From the NCBI RefSeq assembly GCF_014656075.1, contig NZ_BNBS01000033.1, positions 1 through 64,000 of the forward strand: DNA of 64,000 nt, read 5' to 3'. This document shows positions 31,901-39,290 of the stretch, in pieces. This DNA comes from Streptomyces hydrogenans (GTDB lineage: Bacteria > Actinomycetota > Actinomycetes > Streptomycetales > Streptomycetaceae). The notes beneath the pieces are model-generated. The model was not told the origin of the DNA. It saw nothing but the letters and a program-made list of their open reading frames with translations, and did no database searches. Position numbers and translations under genes: made by a program. The first letter of the stretch is position 1. Each line of letters starts with the position of its first letter.

Positions 31901-33725
31901 CGTCCTCGTAGCCGTAGCGCATCAGGGGCAGGTCCGTGCCGCCCCTGCCCGCTCCGGCCAGGGCCAGGGCGGTGACGCGGCCGTCGGTCACCGCGGTGGT
32001 GACCCGGCGGCCCGCGGAGCAGGTCAGGGCGAGCGGGGTGCCGTGCTCGTCGCGTTCCACGGTCCACCCGTTGCCGTGGCGGTCCTCGACGCGGTCCAGC
32101 CAGGCGTCCCCGTCGCCGCCGGGTTCGCTGTCGGCGGGGGCGGTGAAGTGGCGGGTCAGGCCGGTGCCGGGGTCGGTGAGGGTGTAGCCGCCGTCCGTCC
32201 CCCGGGCCAGTCGGGTGCGGGTGGTCCCGGACTCGGCTTCGGTCGGGGTGCCCGGGGCGGGGTGCGGATAGGCGATCAGGAGGCCGTCGGCGGTGACGTG
32301 GAGGACCCCGACGGCGTCCACCTCCAGGCGCTCGTCGACGGTGGAGGTCCAGGAGGGGCCGAGGAAGCGGCCCGCCGCGAGGCCGGACTCGGTGCGGCGG
32401 GTGAAGGCCAGGGGCAGGGTGCCCGGCAGCACCAGGTCGGTCTGGGGCAGGAACATCCGGCCCGAGGCGAGGTCGACCGGGTCGGTGTTGGTGACGACGC
32501 GGCGTCCGTCGGGACGGTTGTGCGTGCCGTCGGGGACGTCGTCGAGCAGTCTGCGGAGCCGGGCCGCCTTCGCCGCGTCCGCGGCGAGGCGGACTCCCTT
32601 GACCGCGGCCCCGCCGCCCCCGGTGGCCACGGTCAGGGCCGCGTCGGGCAGCAGCCGGCCGAAGCCCTCCGCCGGATCCTTCATGAAGTCGCTGATCATC
32701 TGCTTGCCGGTGCCGACCGGGTCGTTGACGGCGACGACGAGTCCGGCGGCGAGGCTGTTGAGGCTGGTGGCGTACTCGGCGGGGTGGGTCAGGTTGTAGG
32801 GGTCGAGCGGGTTGATCCCCCGGACGAAGTTGACCAGGCCCGCGGTGCCCTTGATGATGCCGCCGCCGACGTGGTCCTGGATGATCTGGAACTCCTGCAG
32901 GCCGTCGCCCAGTTGCTCCGCGTACGAGGGCTTCTTCGGGGCCATGTCGCGGGCGGCCCGCACGGCGCTGCGGGCGGTCTCCGCCGCGGTGTTCCGCTGG
33001 GTGCGGGCCTGGGCGAGGAGCTCCTGCGCGTCCGCCATCAGCTTCTTGCCCGGGTCCTCGAAGGTCGGGGCGGGGCAGGGCGGCAGCGTGGCGGGGTCGC
33101 GCTTGTCCGGTGCCTGGGCGTTGTAGCGGTCGACGGCCTTGTTGTAGTCGTCGATCCGCTTGCGGTGCGCGTCGGCCGCGTTCTGGGAGGCCTTGACGCC
33201 CTCCTTCCACACCTCGATCGCCGTCTGTGCCTGGTTCTGAGCCCAGGTGACGGTGCCGGCGAACGCCTCCATCGCGCCGGCCGCCTTCTCGCAGGCGTCG
33301 GCCCCCGTGAACCACTTCGGCGGCTGGGTGCTCACCGCGGTGCGCAGCGCGTCGGCCGCCTCGCCCTTCAGCCGCGAGGAGTCGAGTCCCTTGAGCCCGT
33401 CGCCGGAGTTGTCGAACGCCTTCTGGAAGCCGCGGAGTTGTCCGGCTATGGAGCGGATCTTCTCGGGGCTGCCGTAGATCAGTTTGGTCTTGTCCTCGGT
33501 CTGTCCGAGGTCCATCTCGTCGACCTCGGCGCCCATCCGGTTCGCCACCGAGCGCGACTGTTCCCGCACCCAGTCGGCGCCGGACTCCCAGCCCACGTCG
33601 TCGAGCCGGTCGGCGGTCCAGTTGCCGGCGTCCTCGACGCGGTTGCCGACCCATTCGACGCCGTCCTCGACCACGTCCTCGACCGCGTCGGGCGTGATGT
33701 CACTGATGAAGTCCCCGAAACCCAT
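28932..33725 (-). CDS. RHS-repeat polymorphic toxin with predicted nuclease tip
   Basis: A 1,597-aa secreted-type toxin. The N-terminus (about 1-300) is helical and WXG/ESX-like ('YGSPEKIRSIAGQLRGFQKAFDNSGDGL'), a hydrophobic stretch lies near 350-400, and a DUF6531 entry ('VDLASGRMFLPQTDLVLPGTLPLAFTRR') near 450. Many RHS/YD repeats of the type 'YAYDAAGRL' then fill about 600-1400. The core closes at 'RYTSPDPLGLGPAPNPVAYV', after which comes a variable C-terminal toxin of about 150 residues. That tip has 'VHVDGGPRDGWITEAKFTGG' (D...ExK), suggesting a PD-(D/E)xK restriction-endonuclease-like fold. Partners are an ESX-type helper upstream and an overlapping immunity gene downstream. The frame is open upstream, but ATG 33725 directly follows the previous gene. 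Confidence 0.88.
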   Translation of the reverse strand: MGFGDFISDITPDAVEDVVEDGVEWVGNRVEDAGNWTADRLDDVGWESGADWVREQSRSVANRMGAEVDEMDLGQTEDKTKLIYGSPEKIRSIAGQLRGFQKAFDNSGDGLKGLDSSRLKGEAADALRTAVSTQPPKWFTGADACEKAAGAMEAFAGTVTWAQNQAQTAIEVWKEGVKASQNAADAHRKRIDDYNKAVDRYNAQAPDKRDPATLPPCPAPTFEDPGKKLMADAQELLAQARTQRNTAAETARSAVRAARDMAPKKPSYAEQLGDGLQEFQIIQDHVGGGIIKGTAGLVNFVRGINPLDPYNLTHPAEYATSLNSLAAGLVVAVNDPVGTGKQMISDFMKDPAEGFGRLLPDAALTVATGGGGAAVKGVRLAADAAKAARLRRLLDDVPDGTHNRPDGRRVVTNTDPVDLASGRMFLPQTDLVLPGTLPLAFTRRTESGLAAGRFLGPSWTSTVDERLEVDAVGVLHVTADGLLIAYPHPAPGTPTEAESGTTRTRLARGTDGGYTLTDPGTGLTRHFTAPADSEPGGDGDAWLDRVEDRHGNGWTVERDEHGTPLALTCSAGRRVTTAVTDGRVTALALAGAGRGGTDLPLMRYGYEDGDLTTVTRPSGATTTFVYDDRRRVIAWIDSNGSRYDYVYDDRDRVVAEGGQAGHVQITLTYTEPDPDTGLRTTALTTAAGHTTRHRIDRHSRVVATTDPLGHTTRFAHDARGNTLSRTDPLGRTTSFTHDEEGRLLTVTRPDGSELRTVRDASGASTEFRGPDGARWLQEFDEHGNRVAVTDPAGATTRYAYDGRGRLTTVTDALGATTTVRCDAAGLPVAVTDPAGGTTFLERDALGRIARTVDPVGHVTRVDLDEDGNLVRRTGPDGATESWTHDGEGNPLSHTGPAGATSRFDYTHFDLLTTRTGPDGTRHTFEHDAELRLTRVTGPQGTWSYTYDAAGRLASETDFDGRTLSYGYDAAGQRTSRTDALGRTVSYTYDQLGRTVRKEVAGRVTTYAYDRADRLLNVTGPDSEIVYAYDRRGRVKTELVDGRAMNYAYDTLGRRARRTTPTGAVTEYGYDAAGRVGRMTSGGREVTFAHDAAGREIERAFGGSLTLSSAWDEAGRMCAQHLAVGDRSLNHRRYTHRADGYLTSVTDGLSGSRTFDLDASGRVGAVHAEGWTERYAYDEAGNQTAASWPESHPGQDATGPRSYTGTSLTRAGGVRFEYDALGRVTLRRRTRLSRKPDTWHYAWDAEDRLASVVTPDGTRWRYRYDPLGRRTAKQRLTADGEVAEEVRFSWDGTTLCEQTVHTPGLAHVVALTWDHRGLVPLSQTERLLTPDSRQEEIDRRFFAIATDLVGTPTELVDESGAIAWHARSTLWGTTAWARSGTAYTPLRFPGQYFDPETGLHYNLFRHYDPETGRYTSPDPLGLGPAPNPVAYVHNPYTICDPLGLSPYSQFKGLGWLTEKMMERPSFRYQRLVTDQSYEQQWILPDGREVHVDGGPRDGWITEAKFTGGDRVSEWEKSPYNPDFKYYDESRITTQADKLLALNEDLGGKGVRYMVSNEWGAAHVNEVLSKAFPEAYASGKLRAYHVPGNGMSGMSSWLQ

Positions 33726-33727
33726 CC

Positions 33728-34393
33728 TCAGCCGTTCCCGCCCGCGTCCGTGTCGCCCTGCTGCTGCGCCTGCCGGGCGCGCTCCTCGGGCGACGGCCCG
33801 AACGTGTCGTCCAGGGCCTGGTCCCACTGCTCGTCGGAGATGCCGAGGGCGTCGTTGAGCATCTGCGACTGGCGGCCGCCCTGTCCCTCGGTCAGGACGG
33901 TGCGGCCGGTGTCCTTCCAGGTCTGCGCCATGTCCTGGCCGGCCTTGTCGAACGACTCGGCGCTCCAGTCGGGGTTCAGGTAGTCGGGCGTGACGATGTC
34001 GCCCCAGCCCTGCTGGGCGATGTCCTTCTCGTCGGCGTGCGGGTTGCCTCCCATGATCGAGTTGAGGCCGACCTTGAGCGAGCCCTCGACGTACTGGTCG
34101 TGCTCCCACTGGGTGCCCGCCGCGAGTCCGAGGCGGTTCGCGAGCGAGCTCGCGTCGCGCACCAGGGCCCGGACGCCCCACTCCCAGCGCTCGCAGAAGT
34201 CCTCGAAGTCCACCGACAGCCCGTGGTGCCCGGCCTCCATGCCGGTCATCGCCAGGCCCGAGAACCCCTTGCCCATCACGGAACCGGTGGCGCCGCCGAG
34301 TTCGCCGAGCTGGTCGATGACCGCGCCCACGCCCTGCGTGAACTTGGCCACCGACGCCTGGTCGAAGGAGAGGTCCGCACCGTCACCACTCAC
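33728..34393 (-). CDS. ESX/WXG-associated helper protein of the RHS operon
   Basis: A 221-aa largely helical protein with 'DLSFDQASVAKFTQGVGAVIDQLGELGG' at the N-terminus and 'FEDFCERWEWGVRALVRDASSLANRLGLAAG' in the middle, the pattern of type VII (ESX) substrate or chaperone proteins that precede large toxins in Streptomyces. The C-terminus is a disordered Gln/Gly tail. The GTG start has GGAGGAACGGTC upstream. Its stop is 2 bp before the toxin start, and its start lies within the 3' end of the SseB-like gene, so all are tightly coupled. Confidence 0.75.
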   Translation of the reverse strand: MSGDGADLSFDQASVAKFTQGVGAVIDQLGELGGATGSVMGKGFSGLAMTGMEAGHHGLSVDFEDFCERWEWGVRALVRDASSLANRLGLAAGTQWEHDQYVEGSLKVGLNSIMGGNPHADEKDIAQQGWGDIVTPDYLNPDWSAESFDKAGQDMAQTWKDTGRTVLTEGQGGRQSQMLNDALGISDEQWDQALDDTFGPSPEERARQAQQQGDTDAGGNG

Positions 34394-34826
34394 GACCGTT
34401 CCTCCCCTCCGCCGGAGCGGCGGGTCGTGCCGCGCCCGCGTCGACCGCGGCGCGGTCCGGGACGATGCCGGTGACCGGCGGGAAGAACATCGATCCGTCC
34501 TCCTCCGCGATGTCCACGGCGAGCCCGGCGGGTTCGCCCAGCGTGGGCACGATCTCGTCCACGATCCGTGCCCCGAGAAGGGCGACGTAGTCCATCGGGC
34601 GGTCGCCCGGACCGTGGTGGACGGCGAAGCGGGCCAGGGCCGTCTCGTCCGTGAACGCGCAGATCCAGCGGACGCCGCCCGAACGGGCCGACCAGAGGCC
34701 GCCGGCCCCGGCCGACGGGACCAGGAGGACCGTCCGCCTCATCTCGCCCACGAGCTCCCGCGGATCACCGCTCCCCGCCCGCTGCTCGGCGATCCGCAGA
34801 GCGAGCGTCGTTCTCGGCCTCGCCAT
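34383..34826 (-). CDS. SseB-like protein
   Basis: A 147-aa protein resembling SseB N-terminal domain proteins: 'GEMRRTVLLVPSAGAGGLWSARSGGVRWICAFTDETALARFA' is the typical 'turn into a value / compare with displayed data' strand pattern, followed by 'DIVPTLGEPAGLAVDIAEEDGSMFFPP' style ends. In actinobacteria such genes often accompany ESX/type VII-linked loci. GGGGAGG lies before the ATG. It is the first gene of the toxin operon; a TAGGGT -10 with TTCCCG 18 bp upstream is a possible promoter near 34855-34890. Confidence 0.7.
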   Translation of the reverse strand: MARPRTTLALRIAEQRAGSGDPRELVGEMRRTVLLVPSAGAGGLWSARSGGVRWICAFTDETALARFAVHHGPGDRPMDYVALLGARIVDEIVPTLGEPAGLAVDIAEEDGSMFFPPVTGIVPDRAAVDAGAARPAAPAEGRNGREW

Positions 34827-34931
34827 GGCCCTCCCCCGTCCTGGTCAGCTGATGGGCACCCTAGAACAGGACGTGCGGGGGCGGGAATCGGTTCTGCGGG
34901 GGTGCGCCGGCGGCCCGGCGGTCCTCCCGAA

Positions 34932-36155
34932 TCAGCCGGGCAGGCGGTCGAGGGCCGCGAGCACCGGGGCGACGCCGTCCTCCAGGGCCAGGCGGTCGGC
35001 GAGGGCGCGGGCCCTCGTGCGGTGGGCGGCGTCCCCGGTCGCCCGGCGCAGGGCCTCGGCCAGGGGCGCGGAGGCGAGGCGGCGCAGCGGTACGACGGCG
35101 GGAGCGGTGCCGAGCGCGGTGAGCCGGGAGGCCCAGAACGCGGCGTCGAACTGGACCGGTACCGGGACGGTGGGCACTCCGGCGCGCAGGACGGCGGCGG
35201 TCGTGCCCGCTCCCGCGTGGTGGACCACGGCGGCCGTCCGGGGGAAGAGGAGGGAGTGCGGCAGTTCGCCGACGGTCAGGATGTCGTCGCCGTCGGCGGC
35301 CAGGCCCGCCCAGCCCCGCTGGACGATGCCGCGCACCTTCGCGGCGCGCAGCGCGGTGACGATCGCGCGGCTCACCCGCTCGGGGTCGGGCACGGTGGCG
35401 CTGCCCAGCCCGACGAAGACGGGTGGGGGGCCGGCGGCGAGGAAGTCCTCCACGTCCCGGGGCAGCCGTCCGGTCTCGTGCGGCCACCAGTAGCCGGAGA
35501 CCTCGAAGCCGGCGGGCCAGTCGCGGGGGCGCGGGACGACAAGCCGGCTGTACCCGTGCAGCACGGGCCGGGTCCGCCGTTTCCGGGCCCGGCCCGGCGA
35601 GGGGAGACCGTACCGGCGGAGCGACCGCACGGCGTCGGCGAAGAGCAGGTCCACCGTCGCCATGACGACCCGTCCGCTCAGCCGGTTGCCCACCGCGCCC
35701 AGGGAGCGCGTCCCCAGGACCGGGGCGGGGAACTCCGCGGTCGGGTGCAGCGGTTGGAGGTGCAGCCCGAGGGCGGGCACCGACAGGCGCTCGGCGAGGG
35801 CGTAGCCGAGCGGGCCCAGCGCGCCGCCGACCAGCAGGACCTCGCCGTCCCGGGCGGCGTCCACGAGGGCCGCCGTCATCTCGTCGGCGGCCGCGCGCGC
35901 CATCGACGCCAGCCGGACGAGCTTGCCGGCTCCGGTCCGCGCGTCGTGCAGGCGTCGGCCCCGCGCGGAGTGCAGGACGGCGCGGGGGTCCACCGGCAGC
36001 GGGTGGAACCGTACCCCCGAGCCCGCCACCAGCGGCTCGAAGACCGCGTGCGCGGCCAGCGTCACCTCGTGTCCGGCCCGTACGAGACCGGCGCCCAGAC
36101 CCGTGTACGGCGCGACGTCACCCCGCGAGCCCGCCGTCATCATCACGATGCGCAC
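34932..36155 (-). CDS. Family 1 glycosyltransferase (UGT/MGT-like)
   Basis: A 407-aa GT-B fold transferase. The N-terminal 'RIVMMTAGSRGDVAPYTGLGAGLVRAGHEVTLAA' is characteristic of macrolide or sterol glucosyltransferases. The C-terminal nucleotide-sugar site reads 'VGELPHSLLFPRTAAVVHHAGAGTTAAVLRAGVPTVPVPVQFDAAFWASRL', with the HHAGAGTT signature. It glycosylates a small lipophilic acceptor or natural product, identity unknown. The GTG start is 6 bases after CACACT, a possible -10, so the message may be leaderless. It stands alone downstream of nothing obvious; whether it serves the NRPS product 10 kb away is an open question. Confidence 0.88.
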   Translation of the reverse strand: MRIVMMTAGSRGDVAPYTGLGAGLVRAGHEVTLAAHAVFEPLVAGSGVRFHPLPVDPRAVLHSARGRRLHDARTGAGKLVRLASMARAAADEMTAALVDAARDGEVLLVGGALGPLGYALAERLSVPALGLHLQPLHPTAEFPAPVLGTRSLGAVGNRLSGRVVMATVDLLFADAVRSLRRYGLPSPGRARKRRTRPVLHGYSRLVVPRPRDWPAGFEVSGYWWPHETGRLPRDVEDFLAAGPPPVFVGLGSATVPDPERVSRAIVTALRAAKVRGIVQRGWAGLAADGDDILTVGELPHSLLFPRTAAVVHHAGAGTTAAVLRAGVPTVPVPVQFDAAFWASRLTALGTAPAVVPLRRLASAPLAEALRRATGDAAHRTRARALADRLALEDGVAPVLAALDRLPG

Positions 36156-36651
36156 GCCGCCAGTGTGCCCCACCGGGGCGCCCGGGCGCAGGGGACCTGC
36201 CGCGCACCACCGGACCGGCCGTGCGCGGCCGGTCCTACGCCGCGGGCCGCCGTCCGACGGACGGCCGGTGGTCCGGGGTGGCACCGCGGTCCCCCACACC
36301 CGTCCGGCGGCCACCGGCGGTGCGCTGTCCCGCGTGGAGGAGGTCCGCCTGGCCGTCCCGGTGAGCGGCTCGGACAACCTCCTCGTCAGGGTGTGGCTCC
36401 GCGGCCCGCACGCCGTCGACCCGTTCGAGGCCGTGCCGGCGGAGCGCCTCCCCTGGCTGCGGGTGAACGACCGCACCGTCGTCCTCCGCTCCCGCAAGCG
36501 CATGGGCCGCCTCCTCGACCCGACCGGGCCGCGCCACGGGGCTCGTCCCCCTAGCCCTGCCGCCCGCGTGACCGCCGGGGGCGGCGACACCGCCGACGGG
36601 CGGCCGGAATCCGTGTGCGTTTCTCGCCCGGCCGTGCTGGGATCGACCGTT
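36156..36651. other. Region between the GT1 and GNAT genes
   Basis: About 500 bp. Its only recognisable content is the Lrp/AsnC-like fragment described next. A TGGGAT box 8 bases before the GNAT ATG may be the -10 of a leaderless promoter. Confidence 0.5.
36319..36546 (+). pseudogene. Remnant of an Lrp/AsnC-type ligand-binding domain
   Basis: The plus-strand frame reads 'VEEVRLAVPVSGSDNLLVRVWL' and then 'RLPWLRVNDRTVVLRSRKRMGRLLDPTG'. This resembles the C-terminal RAM domain of Lrp/AsnC regulators (alternating strand, helix, strand, then VxxRxxKxxGxLLDPxG). The N-terminal helix-turn-helix is missing and there is no credible start. The frame remains open into the downstream GNAT gene, so a read-through fusion is possible in principle, but low-complexity sequence separates the two. 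Confidence 0.45.
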
Positions 36652-37458
36652 ATGAACAACCACTTCCCCGATGAAGCAGACCTGATGGACAGGATGGAGA
36701 GGAACCTGGCGGAACACGCCTGCCACCTGCACCGGAGCACGACCGGTGCGAGCGTCGCGGAGGGCGGTGACCTCGTGGTCGCGGACAGCGGCCTGGACGA
36801 CGACACGTTCAACATCGTCGCCGCCGCCCGCTTCACCGACACCGACGCGGCGGAACGGATCGCCGAGACGGTCCGGACGACGGCCCGCACGGGTCGCGGT
36901 TTCTCCTGGTGGGTGGGCCCCGCCTCGACCCCGGGCGACCTCTCCGCCCGGCTGACGGCGGCCGGTCTGCCGGAGTCCGAGCGCGAGACGGCGATGTGGG
37001 CCGAGCTGGACGACGCGCCGCCGGCGTCCGACGTTCCGGGACTGGACATCCGGACCGTGACCACGCCCGAGGAGCTCGCCGACTACGCCACCGTCCTCGC
37101 CGCGAACTGGAACCCGCCCGCCGAGACCGTGCGCCGCTTCTTCGCCAGGGCCGCCGAGCAGGCCCTGGCGCCGCACTGTCCGGCCCGGTATCTGGTCGGC
37201 TACGTGGAGGACCGTCCCGTGTGTTCCGCCGAGGTGTTCTCCCACGCGGGAGTCGCCGGCATCTACAACATCTCCACCCTGGCCGCCCACCGCCGCCGCG
37301 GCTACGGCGGTGCCGTCACGCTCGCGGCGCTCCGCGCGGCCCGCGACCGGGAGCACCGCATCGCGGTCCTGCAGGCGTCGGCCGACGGGGAGCCCGTCTA
37401 CCGTCGCCTCGGGTTCCGCTCGTGCGGCGGGTTCACCGAGCACGCCCTCGCTCCCTGA
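36652..37458 (+). CDS. GNAT family N-acetyltransferase
   Basis: A 268-aa acetyltransferase with a degenerate N-terminal half (about 1-125, 'FNIVAAARFTDTDAAERI' and 'WWVGPASTPGDLSARLTAAGL') and a catalytic C-terminal half. The acetyl-CoA motif is 'IYNISTLAAHRRRGYGGAVTLAALRAARDREHRIAVLQAS' near 205-245, and the family end 'GEPVYRRLGFRSCGGFTEH' is intact. The substrate is unknown. The ATG has no ribosome site; the in-frame Lrp-like remnant upstream makes the true N-terminus slightly uncertain. Confidence 0.85.
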   Translation: MNNHFPDEADLMDRMERNLAEHACHLHRSTTGASVAEGGDLVVADSGLDDDTFNIVAAARFTDTDAAERIAETVRTTARTGRGFSWWVGPASTPGDLSARLTAAGLPESERETAMWAELDDAPPASDVPGLDIRTVTTPEELADYATVLAANWNPPAETVRRFFARAAEQALAPHCPARYLVGYVEDRPVCSAEVFSHAGVAGIYNISTLAAHRRRGYGGAVTLAALRAARDREHRIAVLQASADGEPVYRRLGFRSCGGFTEHALAP

Positions 37459-37589
37459 AAGGCCCCGGCTCGTCCCGCGTCCCCCGCGCCTCGGGGGCCG
37501 TACGGGCCCGGGAGCACGGAGGGGCGCCGTCGGACCGCTCGCGTATCCTTCCGGCCGCACACCCCACCGATGCGAAGGAAACCAGAGCA

Positions 37590-39098
37590 TTGACCGGCCC
37601 CACCGCCTTTCCGCTGCCCTTCCGGGCTTCCCGTTCCGTGTCGTACGCGCCGCCACGGACCTTGCGCGAGCTGCAGATGACGCGGCTCAGTGCGAGCATC
37701 CGGGAGAAGGCGGGGTGGGCCGAGAAGAGGAACGACGCGGACATCGCCGCCCGTTGGGCGCGGGAGGCGGTCGACCAGGGGCTCACCGAGGCGCAGGTGC
37801 GCTACGTCCTGGACGAACTCGCGCACTACGCGGCGCTGCGGGACGAGCGGACCGGCGTCGAGGTGTCGGGGGTCGACGGCGTGTGGCAGTCGGACGCCCT
37901 GGTCGACGGGGCGCTCGCGGCCCGGCTGCGCGAGGCGGTGCGGGTGCTGGAGGAGGTGCCGGAAGCGGACCGGGACTGGCATCCCGGATCCGACGGGCAG
38001 GTGCTGGACCTGGTGCATCCCTCGCTTTTCTGCCTGGTGAACGAGGTCAGCGGGGGGCCCGGACGGGCGTGGCGGAACGCGACGAACACCTACACGAAGC
38101 ACGAGTTCTCGGAGCGGTTCCAGTGGCTGCCGACGGACGTCGACGTCCATGACGACGGCCGGGTCGAGTTCCGTTCGTACGTGAACAACGTCCACCCCGA
38201 GCGGCACCGGGACCTGGCCGCCGTGCTCCCCGAACTGGTCGCGCGCTTCCTCCCGCTCTGGGAGCGCGTGCTGACCGATCTGCGCCGTCCCAGGCCGCCG
38301 CGGATCGAGGCCGATCCCTACGGGTGGTACGGCGCCGAGCCCGTCCACCCGGCCGCGTCCCCGGACGGCGACACGGCGGCCCACCAGGAGGCCGTCGGCG
38401 CGTGGCTGCGGGCCCGGGACGACTGGTGGGAGAACCGCCGCCCGATCGTCCCGGACGCCCCGGTCTTCACCCCGCCCACGTCGCCCGGCCCGTCCGACCG
38501 GGTCGATCTGCGCGGTCGCCGCCTCCAGGTCATCGTGAAGCTGGCCACGATCCATCTCACCCCGGACCGGCCCGAGTACGCGGGCGGGTCCTGGCACGTC
38601 GAGGGGATGCTGAACGAGCGGATCGTCTCGACGGGCATCTACTACTGGGACAGCGAGAACATCACCGAGAGCCGGCTGGGCTTCCGCGCGGCGCTCGACG
38701 ACCCGGAGTACGAGCAGAACGACGGCGAGGGGATGCGCGAGGTCTACGGCCTGGAGGACGAGGACGCCCTGAACCAGGTGCTCGGCTCGGTGCCGACCCC
38801 GGCGGGCCGCTGCCTGGCGTTCCCGAACGTCCTCCAGCACCAAGTCGGCCCGTTCCGGCTCGCCGACCCCGCCCGCCCTGGGCACCGGAAGATCCTCGCG
38901 TTCTTCCTCGTCGATCCGTCGGAGTCCCTCGTCTCGACCTCCGACGTGCCGCCGCAGCAGCCGTGGGCCCCGACCTCGACCATGACGCTCGCGCAGGCGC
39001 GGGGCTTCCGTGAAGAGCTGATGCGGGAGCGGACGTTCTTCGTCGACGAGCACAACGAGCAGATGTACGAACGGGAGTTCTCGCTCTGCGAGCACTGA
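37590..39098 (+). CDS. DUF4246 family protein
   Basis: A 502-aa protein of the DUF4246 family, found in fungi and scattered actinobacteria. The region 'YAGGSWHVEGMLNERIVSTGIYYWDSENI' (about residues 325-355) carries an HxE pair, and 'LAFPNVLQHQVGPFRL' (about 412-427) supplies a distal His, so a cupin-like iron oxygenase fold is conceivable. No activity is established to my knowledge. The start is called at TTG 37590, which has AAGGA about 11 bases upstream and gives an N-terminus 'TGPTAFPLPFRASRSVSY'; a later ATG at 37677 would drop 29 residues. TATCCT near 37542 may be its -10 box. Confidence 0.8.
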   Translation: MTGPTAFPLPFRASRSVSYAPPRTLRELQMTRLSASIREKAGWAEKRNDADIAARWAREAVDQGLTEAQVRYVLDELAHYAALRDERTGVEVSGVDGVWQSDALVDGALAARLREAVRVLEEVPEADRDWHPGSDGQVLDLVHPSLFCLVNEVSGGPGRAWRNATNTYTKHEFSERFQWLPTDVDVHDDGRVEFRSYVNNVHPERHRDLAAVLPELVARFLPLWERVLTDLRRPRPPRIEADPYGWYGAEPVHPAASPDGDTAAHQEAVGAWLRARDDWWENRRPIVPDAPVFTPPTSPGPSDRVDLRGRRLQVIVKLATIHLTPDRPEYAGGSWHVEGMLNERIVSTGIYYWDSENITESRLGFRAALDDPEYEQNDGEGMREVYGLEDEDALNQVLGSVPTPAGRCLAFPNVLQHQVGPFRLADPARPGHRKILAFFLVDPSESLVSTSDVPPQQPWAPTSTMTLAQARGFREELMRERTFFVDEHNEQMYEREFSLCEH

Positions 39099-39150
39099 TA
39101 CCTCCGGGGTGAGGCGGACCGGCGCGGGACGCCGGTCCGCTCCCGACGGG

Positions 39151-39179
39151 TTGTCAGGTCCCTTTCCAGCTCCTACAGT
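39151..39179 (+). promoter_or_regulatory. Promoter of the cellulolytic operon
   Basis: TTGTCA and TACAGT are separated by 17 bp, the best sigma-70-type promoter in the window. The predicted start, near 39186, lies just before the CebR-like operator. Confidence 0.65.
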
Positions 39180-39198
39180 TCGGCCCAACAGCAGACTG

Positions 39199-39212
39199 CG
39201 GGAGCGCTCCCA
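39199..39212. promoter_or_regulatory. CebR-type operator
   Basis: CGGGAGCGCTCCCA matches the 14-bp CebR/CelR palindrome TGGGAGCGCTCCCA at 13 positions. It lies about 13-26 bp downstream of the predicted transcription start, so bound repressor would block elongation until cellobiose or a related oligosaccharide releases it. Confidence 0.85.
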
Positions 39213-39290
39213 AAGGAGGAGGGTGTCGGTCGGGACACGCCCCCTCCCGCACGGAGCCGCCACAGGCCACCCCCCACGGAGAGGCCCCCC

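Noticed and set aside
29634..33983. A 1,449-codon plus-strand frame opposite the RHS toxin
   Set aside because: It mirrors the RHS coding strand in high-GC DNA; its composition (V, G, A, E, R runs) is typical of antisense shadows and shows no motif.
36235..37656. A 473-codon minus-strand frame opposite the GNAT gene
   Set aside because: Antisense to a clear GNAT reading frame; no motif.
39212..39260. A perfect AAGGAGG site followed by GTG, suggesting a small leader gene before the endoglucanase
   Set aside because: The frame runs on into the GH12 gene out of frame for over 170 codons with no protein-like composition; the endoglucanase has its own ribosome site.
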